Below, one piece after another: positions 16,399-24,797 of a stretch of DNA of 64,000 nt. The translations under genes and the position numbers were made by a program. Positions within the stretch are counted from its first letter, which is position 1. Each line of letters opens with the position of its first letter. Source of the DNA: Ensifer sp. Root278 (GTDB lineage: Bacteria > Pseudomonadota > Alphaproteobacteria > Rhizobiales > Rhizobiaceae); NCBI RefSeq assembly GCF_001429285.1, contig NZ_LMJJ01000043.1, positions 417,545 through 481,544 of the forward strand, in the 5' to 3' direction. The notes below the pieces were generated by a model, which worked only from the letters and a program-made list of their open reading frames with translations, did not search any database and was not told the DNA's origin.

Positions 16399-18075
16399 CT
16401 AGAGCGTTGCCATTGCCGACGAGCGGCGAAGATAGGCGCCAATGGCGTCCGCCGGCATCGGCATGCCCAGGAAGTAACCCTGCAGCCGGTCGCATCCCTC
16501 TTTCCGCAGCCAGACCGCCTGTCCAACCGTTTCCACGCCTTCGGCGGTCACGCGCATACCAAGGCCGTGGGCAAGGCCGATGATCGACCGGACGATCGTC
16601 TGGCTCTTTTCGTCGCTCTCCAGATCCTTGATGAAGTAGCGGTCGATCTTGATCGTATCGAAGGGGAAGTTCTTGAGGTAGCTGAGCGACGAATAGAAGG
16701 TGCCGAAATCGTCGAGGGAGATCTGGATACCGAGCACGTTGAGCGTGTTCAGCGTGTCGAGGTTGTTGGTCGTGCGTTCAAGCAGCACCGATTCTGTGAC
16801 CTCGAGCTCAAGCCGGTCGGCCCTCAAACCTGCCATGTCGATCGCCTGGGCGATCCGGTCTGTCAGGCCCTCGCGCAGGAACTCCGCCGGCGACAGGTTG
16901 ACGGCGACGGTGAAGTGCGACGGCCAGGTGGCAGCCTGCCGGCAGGCCTCCTCCAGCACCCATTGGCCGATCTCGTTCATCAGGCCGTCCGCTTCCGCCA
17001 TCGGGATGAAGACGTTGGGCGGGATCGTGCCGACCAGCGGATGGTGCCAGCGCACAAGCGCCTCGAAGCCGACGATCGAAAATGGCGGCTCGACGAGCGG
17101 CTGGTACTCGATCGAAAACTGCTTGTCCTGCAGCGCGGTGCGCAGACTGCGGCGCAGCATCTCGCGCTGTTCGAGCACGATCAGCATGGAGCGGCTGAAG
17201 GTCTTTGCCCGGCCCCGTCCGTCCTTCTTGGCGGCATAAAGCGCAATGTCCGCCGCCTTCATCAGTTGCTCGATGTCGTTTCCGTCATTCGGCGCAATGG
17301 CAATGCCGATGCTGGCGCCGACGAAGACGGAGATGCCGTCGATCGTGAAAGGTTCGCTGAACGCCTGGATCAGGGTTTCGGCGAGATACTCGGCGTCTGC
17401 CGGCTGGTCGCTGTGGCGCTGGATGACGGCGAACTCGTCGCCGGCGAGGCGATAGGCGACTTCGCCGTCGCGAAGGGTGCCGCGGATGCGCTCGGCGGCC
17501 ATTTTCAAGACCGCGTCGCCGGCGCCGTGGCCGAGCGTGTCGTTGACCGGCTTGAAATCGTCGAGGTCGATCTGCATCAGCGCCAGCTTCTCGCCCGGCG
17601 TCGGCAGGATGCTTTGCAGATCGTCGCTGAACTGCCGCCGGTTGGGCAGGCCGGTCAGCACGTCGTGGGTCGCCTGGTGCAGAAGCAGCGCGCGCTCGCT
17701 TTCGCCATGGCTGCCCACCTCGCGGCGGGTCGAGCGGCCGCTCGTTTCGAGCACGCCGATGCCACGCATGGCGCGGAAGACGAGCAGCGTGCGCCGTGAT
17801 TTGGTGGTGGCGTCGACGACTTCGACGCTGCGCGGCACGCCGTGAGCGATGACGGATTCAACCGCGGCCTTCGACACCGGCGCAAGCAACTCGGGATAGA
17901 GATGCCACAAGGTGGCATCGACGAGCGTGCCGACTTCGTAAGTTTCCTGCAGCGCCGGCGAGGCGCCGGTCAGATGAAAGGCTTCGTCATAGAACGAGAG
18001 GACTTCGTCCAGATGGGCCGCAACGGGATCTTGCACTGAAGCTGAAGCAGACAAGGTTGCGTCAGTGTCCGGCAT
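16399..18075 (-). CDS. Cytosolic GGDEF-EAL protein (c-di-GMP metabolism)
   Basis: 558 residues from MPDTDATLS, which has GGAAAGG upstream. A PAS-like region (15-110) precedes a GGDEF domain whose signature is AGDEF (211-215) and a C-terminal EAL domain (about 300-555). The EAL signatures look complete: FEALVRW, ELEVTES, SLDDFGT, TAEGVET, LQGYFLG. Phosphodiesterase activity is therefore expected; cyclase activity is possible because AGDEF is tolerated in some enzymes. There are no membrane segments. It is 144 bases upstream of the STAS/PP2C genes on the same strand and may head that operon. Confidence 0.8.
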   Translation of the reverse strand: MPDTDATLSASASVQDPVAAHLDEVLSFYDEAFHLTGASPALQETYEVGTLVDATLWHLYPELLAPVSKAAVESVIAHGVPRSVEVVDATTKSRRTLLVFRAMRGIGVLETSGRSTRREVGSHGESERALLLHQATHDVLTGLPNRRQFSDDLQSILPTPGEKLALMQIDLDDFKPVNDTLGHGAGDAVLKMAAERIRGTLRDGEVAYRLAGDEFAVIQRHSDQPADAEYLAETLIQAFSEPFTIDGISVFVGASIGIAIAPNDGNDIEQLMKAADIALYAAKKDGRGRAKTFSRSMLIVLEQREMLRRSLRTALQDKQFSIEYQPLVEPPFSIVGFEALVRWHHPLVGTIPPNVFIPMAEADGLMNEIGQWVLEEACRQAATWPSHFTVAVNLSPAEFLREGLTDRIAQAIDMAGLRADRLELEVTESVLLERTTNNLDTLNTLNVLGIQISLDDFGTFYSSLSYLKNFPFDTIKIDRYFIKDLESDEKSQTIVRSIIGLAHGLGMRVTAEGVETVGQAVWLRKEGCDRLQGYFLGMPMPADAIGAYLRRSSAMATL

Positions 18076-18605
18076 GCTTGCCTTTCCCTCTCTATTTCGA
18101 ACGCGCCGGAAGAATGTAAAAGCCCGCTCCAACGGCGCTCCGGTTCGGCTCGTCCTTCTGCAAAGCTACCGCGTCGCCCGCCCGGGTCAATGCCAATAGG
18201 CTGCTTGCGATCTTACCTGTGGAAACCTCGCTTCGGAGCATGGCGAGCGCTGCTCGATATCCTTTGCCCCACACGGTTGTATATAAGCTTCATCTTGTAT
18301 CATTTGCCATCATTGCATGCAATTTGGGGCGGAACAGCTGTGGGCGTTTCGGTTCCGCCTGCACGCATGTTCCATTGGGGGACGCCATATCAACAGGAGT
18401 TTCGGGTGTCTACTGCGGCCGGTCGCGGTTAAGCAAACGGCAGATACGCCCGGGCAACGGGGCCGTCGGGCTCCGTTTAAGTATCGGTTAACCATAAAGG
18501 AAGTTTTCAGGGGATTATGTGGCTTTACCCATCCCGCGATCACCCGGAATTAAGAACCACGGGCGAGTTGGCCACCGGGTTGCCGGCGGCCAATCGCTAT
18601 TAGGC
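18076..18605. other. 530-base intergenic region
   Basis: The region lies between the 3' end of the adenine deaminase gene and the start of the GGDEF-EAL gene, both on the minus strand. No convincing gene is present. It contains a CtrA-type box (18477-18492) and a 28-codon plus-strand ORF at 18517-18603 with GGGG just before its ATG; that ORF may be chance. Sequence around 18270-18320 is less GC-rich and may hold a promoter. Confidence 0.5.
18477..18492 (+). promoter_or_regulatory. CtrA-type box TTAA-N7-TTAAC
   Basis: TTAA-gtatcgg-TTAAC matches the alphaproteobacterial CtrA consensus exactly. No obvious gene begins just downstream on the plus strand, and on the minus strand the GGDEF-EAL start is about 400 bases away, so the target is unclear. 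Confidence 0.45.
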
Positions 18606-20402
18606 TCAGTGCGTGCTCAAGATCACGTCGATCTTCTGGAAGGTCCGGACGTCGATCAAGCCCTTGTCCGAAATCCTGAGTTCCGGAATGACGACGAGGG
18701 CCAGCAGCGAGTGCTGCATGTAGGCGTTGTTCAACCGGCAGCCGCAGGCGCGCATCGCCTCGACGATGGCCGCGGCCTTCTCGGCAACGATCTCCGCCCG
18801 CTGATCCGACATCAGGCCGGCAACGGGAAGTTCGACCAGAGCGAGCTCGCGGCCTTGCTTGATGACGACGATGCCGCCGCCGACCTCGTGCAGTCGGTTG
18901 GCGGCCTTGGCCATGTCCGCCTTGTTCGTGCCGACGACGATCATGTGGTGGCTATCATGCGCGACCGTGCTGGCGATCGCGCAATCGCTGCCGTAGCCGA
19001 AGCCGGAGACGAAGGCGTTGACGACGTCGCCGGTGCCGCGGTGGCGTTCGACGAGCGCGATCTGGCAGATATCGTTGGCCCTATCCATCTGCACGAAGCC
19101 GTTTTCGATTGCGACCTCGGCCTCGAGCGCGCGCGTCGGCGCCTGGTTTTCGACGACGCCGATCACGTTCACCCGCGCCCTTGTAGCGCTTGCATTGGAC
19201 GGGATGTCGAAATCCGCGGCGGCCAGCATCCGGCCGAGATGGACGGTGTTACGGGCGCTTTCCGGATAGACATAGGCCGGGATGTCGCGCACCAGCGTCC
19301 CGCCTTCGGCCATGAGTTCGCCGCGGGCAAACACCATCTCGATCGGTAGCCCCGCGAGATCCGAGGTGACGATCAGGTCCGCCTGGCGGCCGGGCGCAAT
19401 CGATCCGATCTCGCGCTCCACGCCGAAATGCTGGGCGGTGTTGAGCGTTGCCATCTGGATGGCGGTGATCGGCTTCAGCCCCTGTGCGATCGCGTGGCGC
19501 ACCACGCGGTTCATGTGTCCGTCATGAACTAGCGTGCCGGAATGGCTGTCGTCGGTGCAGAGCAGGAAATTGCGCGGATCGAGGCCGGATTCGGTGACGG
19601 CCTTGATCTGTGCGGCAACGTCGTACCAGGCCGAGCCGAGGCGCAGCATGGCGCGCATGCCCTGGCGAACGCGGGCGATCGCGTCGTCCACCGTCGTGCC
19701 TTCGTGGTCGTCGGCCGGGCCGCCGGCGGCATAAGCGTGGAATTCGCGGCCGAGATGCGGCGAGGCATAGTGCCCACCGACGGTCAGCCGCGCATCCTGG
19801 GTCGCGGCGATCTCGGCCATCATCTTCGGATCGTTGCCGGCGACACCGGGGAAGTTCATCATTTCGCCAAGGCCGATGACGTTCGGCCAGGCGAGCGCCT
19901 CGGCGACATCTTGAGCGGAAAGCTCGGCGCCGGCGGTCTCAAGGCCCGGCGCGCTCGGCACGCAGCTCGGCACCTGGACGAGCACGTTGACCGGCAGGCT
20001 CTGCGCTTCCTCGTTCATCAGCCGGACGCCATCGAGGCCGAGCACGTTGGCAATCTCGTGCGGGTCGATGAACATGGTGGTCGTTCCGTGCGGGATCACC
20101 GCGCGGGCAAATTCGGTGACGGTGACGAGACCGCTTTCGACATGCATGTGGGCGTCGCAAAGGCCGGGCACCAGGTAGCGGCCGTTCGCATCGACGACCT
20201 TGGTGTCGGCGCCGATCGTGTGGCCGGCGTCCGGGCCGACATAGGCGAAGCGGCCAGCTTTGACGGCGATATCGGTGCCGGGAATGATCTCGCCGGAATA
20301 GACGTTGACCCATTTTCCATTGCGGATCACGAGATCGGCCGGCTTGCGGCCCATGGCAACGTCGACCAGTTCGGGTGCGGTTCTCGACCAGGATTGAAGC
20401 AT
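18606..20402 (-). CDS. ade: Adenine deaminase
   Basis: 598 residues, the normal length for adenine deaminase, which converts adenine to hypoxanthine and ammonia. The amidohydrolase metal site is visible as DAHMHVES (His85, His87). The DPHEIANVLG motif (from 113), the GEMMNFPGV motif and LCTDDSHSG further on all match the classical Ade family. AAGGA is well placed before the ATG. It is the third gene of an operon with an NCS2 purine permease and a second deaminase, giving uptake and deamination of adenine. Confidence 0.85.
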   Translation of the reverse strand: MLQSWSRTAPELVDVAMGRKPADLVIRNGKWVNVYSGEIIPGTDIAVKAGRFAYVGPDAGHTIGADTKVVDANGRYLVPGLCDAHMHVESGLVTVTEFARAVIPHGTTTMFIDPHEIANVLGLDGVRLMNEEAQSLPVNVLVQVPSCVPSAPGLETAGAELSAQDVAEALAWPNVIGLGEMMNFPGVAGNDPKMMAEIAATQDARLTVGGHYASPHLGREFHAYAAGGPADDHEGTTVDDAIARVRQGMRAMLRLGSAWYDVAAQIKAVTESGLDPRNFLLCTDDSHSGTLVHDGHMNRVVRHAIAQGLKPITAIQMATLNTAQHFGVEREIGSIAPGRQADLIVTSDLAGLPIEMVFARGELMAEGGTLVRDIPAYVYPESARNTVHLGRMLAAADFDIPSNASATRARVNVIGVVENQAPTRALEAEVAIENGFVQMDRANDICQIALVERHRGTGDVVNAFVSGFGYGSDCAIASTVAHDSHHMIVVGTNKADMAKAANRLHEVGGGIVVIKQGRELALVELPVAGLMSDQRAEIVAEKAAAIVEAMRACGCRLNNAYMQHSLLALVVIPELRISDKGLIDVRTFQKIDVILSTH

Positions 20403-20427
20403 GACAGTTTCCTTCGAATGGGCGATG

Positions 20428-20457
20428 TCGGCGCCCTTCCATCAATGGGGGCGCCGA
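20428..20457. other. Intercistronic stem-loop, permease-ade
   Basis: TCGGCGCCC pairs with GGGCGCCGA (9 bp); a flanking CCTTCG/CGAAGG (20411-20416, 20455-20460) partly competes. It lies in the 68-base gap between the permease and adenine deaminase genes and may tune expression or mRNA decay. Confidence 0.4.
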
Positions 20458-20470
20458 AGGATTTGCTGAG

Positions 20471-21871
20471 TTACTGGGTCTGGGCGACGAGCGCTGCGGC
20501 AAGCAGCGCGACGAACCACATGACCGGTCTTACATCGCCGGCCCGGCCGCAGACCAGCTTGATCAGCACATAGGCGATGATCGCAAGCGACAGACCGAGC
20601 GTGATCGAGAAGGTGAGCGGGATCAACACGATCGCGAGGAACGCCGGGATCGCCTCATCGAGCGCGTTCCAGCGGATGTTGCTGATCGGCTCGGACATGA
20701 AGAGCCCGGTCAGGATCAGGACAGGTGCTGTCGCAACCGCAGGCACCAGCGACAAGAGCGGCGACAGGAAGAGGAAGGGCAGGAAGAGCAAGCCCGCAAC
20801 CAGCGCGACGAGGCCGGTCCGGCCGCCTTGCTGGATGCCGGCGCCGGATTCGAGATAGACCGTGGCCGGGCTGGTGCCGAGCGGCGCCGAGATCAGTGCT
20901 GCGATCGCATCGACATGCATCGATTCGCGGATGTTTCGCGGCATGCCGGTCTCGTCCTTGAGGTCGGCGGCTTCGGCAAGGCCGAGGAAGGTGGACAGCG
21001 CCTCGATGAAATTGGTGAACAGGAAGACGAAGATGAAGGGCAGGTAGATCAGGTTCAGCGCGCCCAGGAGATCGACCTGGCCAACGAAGCTGAAATCCGG
21101 TGCGGCGGAGAAACCGCTCCAATTGACCAGCGTGTGCACATCAGGCGCCTCCGGCCAAAACGCGCTGCCGTCGCCCCACCAGCGGCCGATCGGGATCGCG
21201 AGGATCGTGGTCAGGATCATGCCGGCCATCATCGCGCCAGGAACCCGCCGCACCACCAGCGCGACCGTCAACACAAAGCCGGCGATGAAGGTGAGCGTCA
21301 CCGGGTTGAACTGCGTCAGGCCGACGATCGTATCGGGATTGGCGACGATGAACTTGGCGTTTTCCAGGCCGATCAGCGCGATGAAGAGGCCGATGCCGCA
21401 GGCGATGCCATAGCGCAGATCGACCGGGATCGCCTCGATGATCGTCTGGCGCAGATTGAAGAACGCCATGACGGTAAAGAGCACGCCGGCCCAGAAGACG
21501 CAGCCGAGTGCGACTTCGAGCGGCACCTTGGCGCCGACCACCATGGTGTAGGCAAAGAGCGCATTGATGCCCATGCCGGGCGCCACCAGAATGGGGCTGC
21601 GCGCATAAAGCCCCATGGCGCAGCTGCCGATGAAGCTGACGAGCACCGTCGCCGTCACCCCTGCCGAAAACGGAATGCCGGCATGCGCAAGGATCGATGG
21701 ATTGACGACGATCACGTAGGAGGCTGCGAGAAACGTCGTAAGCCCTGCAAGGATTTCGGTACGGACGGTGGAGCCGAAGCGTGAGATCTGGAAGTAGCGG
21801 TGGAGAAGCGCGTGAAGCCAGGATCCCCCCGGGCTAGGTGCCGCCTCCACGGACTTGTTCTGAATGTTCAT
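20471..21871 (-). CDS. NCS2 family purine permease (AzgA-like)
   Basis: 466 residues from MNIQNKSVE, which has AAAGGGG upstream; 12-14 membrane segments. The motifs TEILAGLTTFLAASYVIVVN, LVAPGMGINALFAYT and GTSPATVYLESGAGIQ are hallmarks of the AzgA-type adenine/guanine/hypoxanthine:proton symporters. It sits between two adenine deaminase genes on the same strand, so adenine is the most likely substrate. Confidence 0.85.
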   Translation of the reverse strand: MNIQNKSVEAAPSPGGSWLHALLHRYFQISRFGSTVRTEILAGLTTFLAASYVIVVNPSILAHAGIPFSAGVTATVLVSFIGSCAMGLYARSPILVAPGMGINALFAYTMVVGAKVPLEVALGCVFWAGVLFTVMAFFNLRQTIIEAIPVDLRYGIACGIGLFIALIGLENAKFIVANPDTIVGLTQFNPVTLTFIAGFVLTVALVVRRVPGAMMAGMILTTILAIPIGRWWGDGSAFWPEAPDVHTLVNWSGFSAAPDFSFVGQVDLLGALNLIYLPFIFVFLFTNFIEALSTFLGLAEAADLKDETGMPRNIRESMHVDAIAALISAPLGTSPATVYLESGAGIQQGGRTGLVALVAGLLFLPFLFLSPLLSLVPAVATAPVLILTGLFMSEPISNIRWNALDEAIPAFLAIVLIPLTFSITLGLSLAIIAYVLIKLVCGRAGDVRPVMWFVALLAAALVAQTQ

Positions 21872-21895
21872 TTTGTTCCCCTTTTTTGAAACGAC

Positions 21896-21924
21896 GGAGG
21901 GGGCCGGCATGACCGGCCCCCTCC
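21896..21924. other. Intercistronic stem-loop, ade2-permease
   Basis: GGAGGGGGCCGG and CCGGCCCCCTCC form a perfect 12-bp stem around CATGA in the 60-base gap between the two genes. No U run follows on the minus strand, so an attenuating or mRNA-protecting role is more likely than full termination. Confidence 0.5.
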
Positions 21925-21931
21925 TTGAGCA

Positions 21932-23731
21932 TTATTCCGCAGCTTCCGCGCGCTCGTCTCCGCTTGCGGGCGAAAACGGCGAGATCACCTTCAAGCCCAC
22001 GCAATCGACGACGCCAAGGTCGGTGATCGCGTATTCCGGAATTGCCGTGATCTGCAGCACGAACATGTACATGAAAGGCCAGGGCAGCGGGCACCCGAGG
22101 GCTCGGGCCGCATCGTCGAGTTGGTCTTCCAGCGCCGCCATCTCGGCCGGTTCGATGTCGGAGACGATGCCGCCGATCGGTAGGTGCAGGAAGGCCTCGA
22201 CCTTGCCGTTCCTGACCACGACCTGGCCGCCATTGTTGGCGATCAGGTGGTTGATGGCGACGCGCATGTCTTCGAGGTCGGCGCCGATGCAGATGATGTT
22301 GTTGTCATCGGGCGCGGTCGAGCTGGCAATCGCGCCTTCGCGCAAGCCGAAGCCGGAGGTGAAGGCGACCGGGCGGTTGCGGGTCTTGCCGTAACGTTCG
22401 ACCACGGTGACATACTGGACGTCCTTCTGGGGGTCGGCGAAGACCTGGCCGTCCTTGACGGCAAGGGTCACGTCGCGACGGGTGCGCACGAAGATCTTTT
22501 CCGGCGTGACGGCGATCGCCAACGCCTCGGCCGTGTCGCCGGCGCCGTCATAGGCGACCTTGAGGTCGCCGGGCTGAAGCTGTGCGACCTTGACGGAGTT
22601 GAGCAGGGCAACGCTGCGCACCGGCGGCGTCAGCTCGATCGCCATCTTGCCGTCACGGGCGACCACTTCGCCCTTGGCGACGACCGTCTCGATGTTGAAA
22701 TCGCGCAGGTCGTTGACGAGCAGGATGTCGGCGGCGCGGCCGGGCGAGATCGAACCCACCTTGTCGTCGATCCTGAGCGCATCGGCCCCATTGATCGTTG
22801 CCATCTGGATTGCTGCCATCGGCGAAATGCCTATGGCGATCGCCATGCGCACCATGTTGTCGAGATGGCCGCGCTTGAGGATGTCGCTCGCGACCACGTC
22901 GTCGGTGCAGAAGCTGATGCGCCGCAGCGCCTTCACGCCCATTTCCGTGACGATGCGCAGGTTGTCGGCGAGGAAATGGGAGATCGAGGATTCACGCACA
23001 ACGACATGCATGCCGGCCCGCAGCTTTTCGAGCATCTCTTCCGGCGTGTAGCTTTCGTGATCGGCGCGAACGCCGGATTGCTGGTAGCCGTTAAGCCGTG
23101 CGCCGCGCGTCATCGGGCAGCAGCCAAGCACCGGCAGTCGGCTCTTCTCGGCGAGTTCAAGCGCCGCCAGCACGTCGGCGTCTTCCTCCTGGATGAATTC
23201 GCGCACCGTCTCCCAGATGCCGACGCATTCCGGCCAGTGGTGTGTCGCCTGGTGGTCGGCCGGGCTGAAGTAGTGGCCGACGGTCGAGCGCGGCATGGTG
23301 TAGGGCGTCTTGCAGGGCGCGCCCCAGAAGACTTTCAGCGGCGTCTGCTTGGCTTCATCGAGGCACTCGCGTGCCGCAGCCGGCCCGCCGACGACGATGA
23401 TCTGGTCGAGGCCGGTGACGATTGAGGTCGTGCCGAGCGGAACGACGGCCTTGGCAAAGCTCGTCAGCGACATCTTCGAGCATTCGACATGCAGATGTCC
23501 GTCGATCATGCCCGGCGCGAGATATTTGCCGGTGGCGTCGACGATCTTGGTCTCAGGGCCGATATAGTCGGAGATGTCGCCGACGGCGATGATGCGTTCG
23601 CCATATATGGCGACGTCGGCCTGATAGATTTCCTCCGAGACGACATTGACGAGGCGACCGCCCCGGATCGCCAGCGTTGCCTTGCCGCCGGTGCCTGATG
23701 CGGCGCGAATGAATTCTCTGATATCGCTCAC
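21932..23731 (-). CDS. Second adenine-deaminase-family amidohydrolase
   Basis: 599 residues. A GTG at 23731 with AGAAGAGG seven bases upstream is the likely start; the longer frame begins only with a TTG. The fold and C-terminal domain are those of adenine deaminase, with metal site IDGHLHVEC (His79, His81) and FCTDDVVASD. It differs from the other copy by lacking DPHEIANVLG (here GLDQIIVVGG) and GEMMN (here GIWET). It is the first gene of the purine operon and is divergent from a LysR gene. A related 6-aminopurine or different heterocycle may be its substrate. Confidence 0.75.
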   Translation of the reverse strand: MSDIREFIRAASGTGGKATLAIRGGRLVNVVSEEIYQADVAIYGERIIAVGDISDYIGPETKIVDATGKYLAPGMIDGHLHVECSKMSLTSFAKAVVPLGTTSIVTGLDQIIVVGGPAAARECLDEAKQTPLKVFWGAPCKTPYTMPRSTVGHYFSPADHQATHHWPECVGIWETVREFIQEEDADVLAALELAEKSRLPVLGCCPMTRGARLNGYQQSGVRADHESYTPEEMLEKLRAGMHVVVRESSISHFLADNLRIVTEMGVKALRRISFCTDDVVASDILKRGHLDNMVRMAIAIGISPMAAIQMATINGADALRIDDKVGSISPGRAADILLVNDLRDFNIETVVAKGEVVARDGKMAIELTPPVRSVALLNSVKVAQLQPGDLKVAYDGAGDTAEALAIAVTPEKIFVRTRRDVTLAVKDGQVFADPQKDVQYVTVVERYGKTRNRPVAFTSGFGLREGAIASSTAPDDNNIICIGADLEDMRVAINHLIANNGGQVVVRNGKVEAFLHLPIGGIVSDIEPAEMAALEDQLDDAARALGCPLPWPFMYMFVLQITAIPEYAITDLGVVDCVGLKVISPFSPASGDERAEAAE

Positions 23732-23822
23732 TGGAACCTCTTCTCCCTTAGCTCCAGTGAATATTCCCAATTCCCATCCGTTTGCACAATGGGCCGAAAT
23801 AGGCTAATTTCTGGACATATCA

Positions 23823-23836
23823 TCCAAGATTTTGGA
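23823..23836. promoter_or_regulatory. LysR-type dyad in purine operon promoter
   Basis: TCCAA-gatt-TTGGA lies between the divergent LysR gene (start 23843) and the purine operon (start 23731). It is six bases before the LysR start, so it could serve autoregulation as well as operon control. Confidence 0.4.
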
Positions 23837-23842
23837 CGAAAT

Positions 23843-24784
23843 ATGGATCTCTCGCTTATCGACTGCTTCGTAAAGGTTGCGGATTCCCGTTCGATTTCAG
23901 CGGCTTCCAGGCGGCATCGGCTGCCTAAGTCGACGCTCAGCCACAAGATCCGTCAGTTGGAGGACGAGTTCGGCATCGAGCTCTTCGTGCGCGAGGGGCA
24001 CCAGCTGCATGTGACCGATGCGGGCGCCGAATTCCTGCGCTATGCACGGCTCATCCAGTCGAATTGTGACGATGCGGCAACCGCGATGGCGGAGATGCGC
24101 CAGGAGGTGGCAGGCACGCTGAGGGTCGGCTCGACAGGCGAATTCGGCACGACGATCACGTCGGAACTGCTCTACGCCTTTCGCCAGCAGTATCCCCAGG
24201 TCAATCTCGACGTCGTCTTTCTCTCCTCGCGTCGGCCGTTTTCCGATGTCACCGAACAGGCGCTCGACGGCATCTTCCACTGGGGCGAGCCGTCGGATGT
24301 GGATTACATCAGCCGGCGGCTTTCGGTCTCGTCCTATGGTCTCTTCGCCAGTCCGCAATACATCGCCCGCCACGGACAGCCGGAAAACCCGGACGAACTT
24401 GCCGGTCATCGCGGCCTCGTCTTCCGCCAGCCGACGCGGCTGCAATCCTGGTACCTGACGAGGCCTGGCGAGGACGAGGTGGACCTGCTACCAGCAGCCA
24501 CCTGCACCACCAACGACTACTGGACGATCAAGTATTTCGCGGTGGCAGGCGAGGGCATCGCCTACCTGCCTGACTTCTTCGTCGAGACCGAGCGGCAGGC
24601 CGGCCTGCTGGAACCGGTGCTTCGCGACTGGCGCTCGCCGCAGACGGCGATCAACCTCATCTATTCGCGCCGCCGGCACGTGTCGAAACGCTTCAAGGCC
24701 TTCGTCGATTTCTGCATCGACTTCTATCGCGATCGGGATCGGGTGAAGATCCCGCGCTATTACGTCGAGCGGGTCAGCCTTTGA
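23843..24784 (+). CDS. LysR family regulator of the purine operon
   Basis: 313 residues from MDLSLIDCF. The winged helix spans residues 1-60 (SISAASRRHRLPKSTLSHK, EFGIELFVREG), followed by a substrate-binding-like domain. It is divergent from the deaminase/permease operon with a 111-base shared promoter region, so it likely controls it in response to a purine or degradation product. The upstream part of the open frame is not expected to be translated. Confidence 0.8.
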   Translation: MDLSLIDCFVKVADSRSISAASRRHRLPKSTLSHKIRQLEDEFGIELFVREGHQLHVTDAGAEFLRYARLIQSNCDDAATAMAEMRQEVAGTLRVGSTGEFGTTITSELLYAFRQQYPQVNLDVVFLSSRRPFSDVTEQALDGIFHWGEPSDVDYISRRLSVSSYGLFASPQYIARHGQPENPDELAGHRGLVFRQPTRLQSWYLTRPGEDEVDLLPAATCTTNDYWTIKYFAVAGEGIAYLPDFFVETERQAGLLEPVLRDWRSPQTAINLIYSRRRHVSKRFKAFVDFCIDFYRDRDRVKIPRYYVERVSL

Positions 24785-24797
24785 CGCTGGTCGTCGC

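Noticed and set aside
16339-17799. 486-codon plus-strand frame opposite the GGDEF-EAL gene
   Set aside because: Antisense of a well-supported gene with all EAL motifs.
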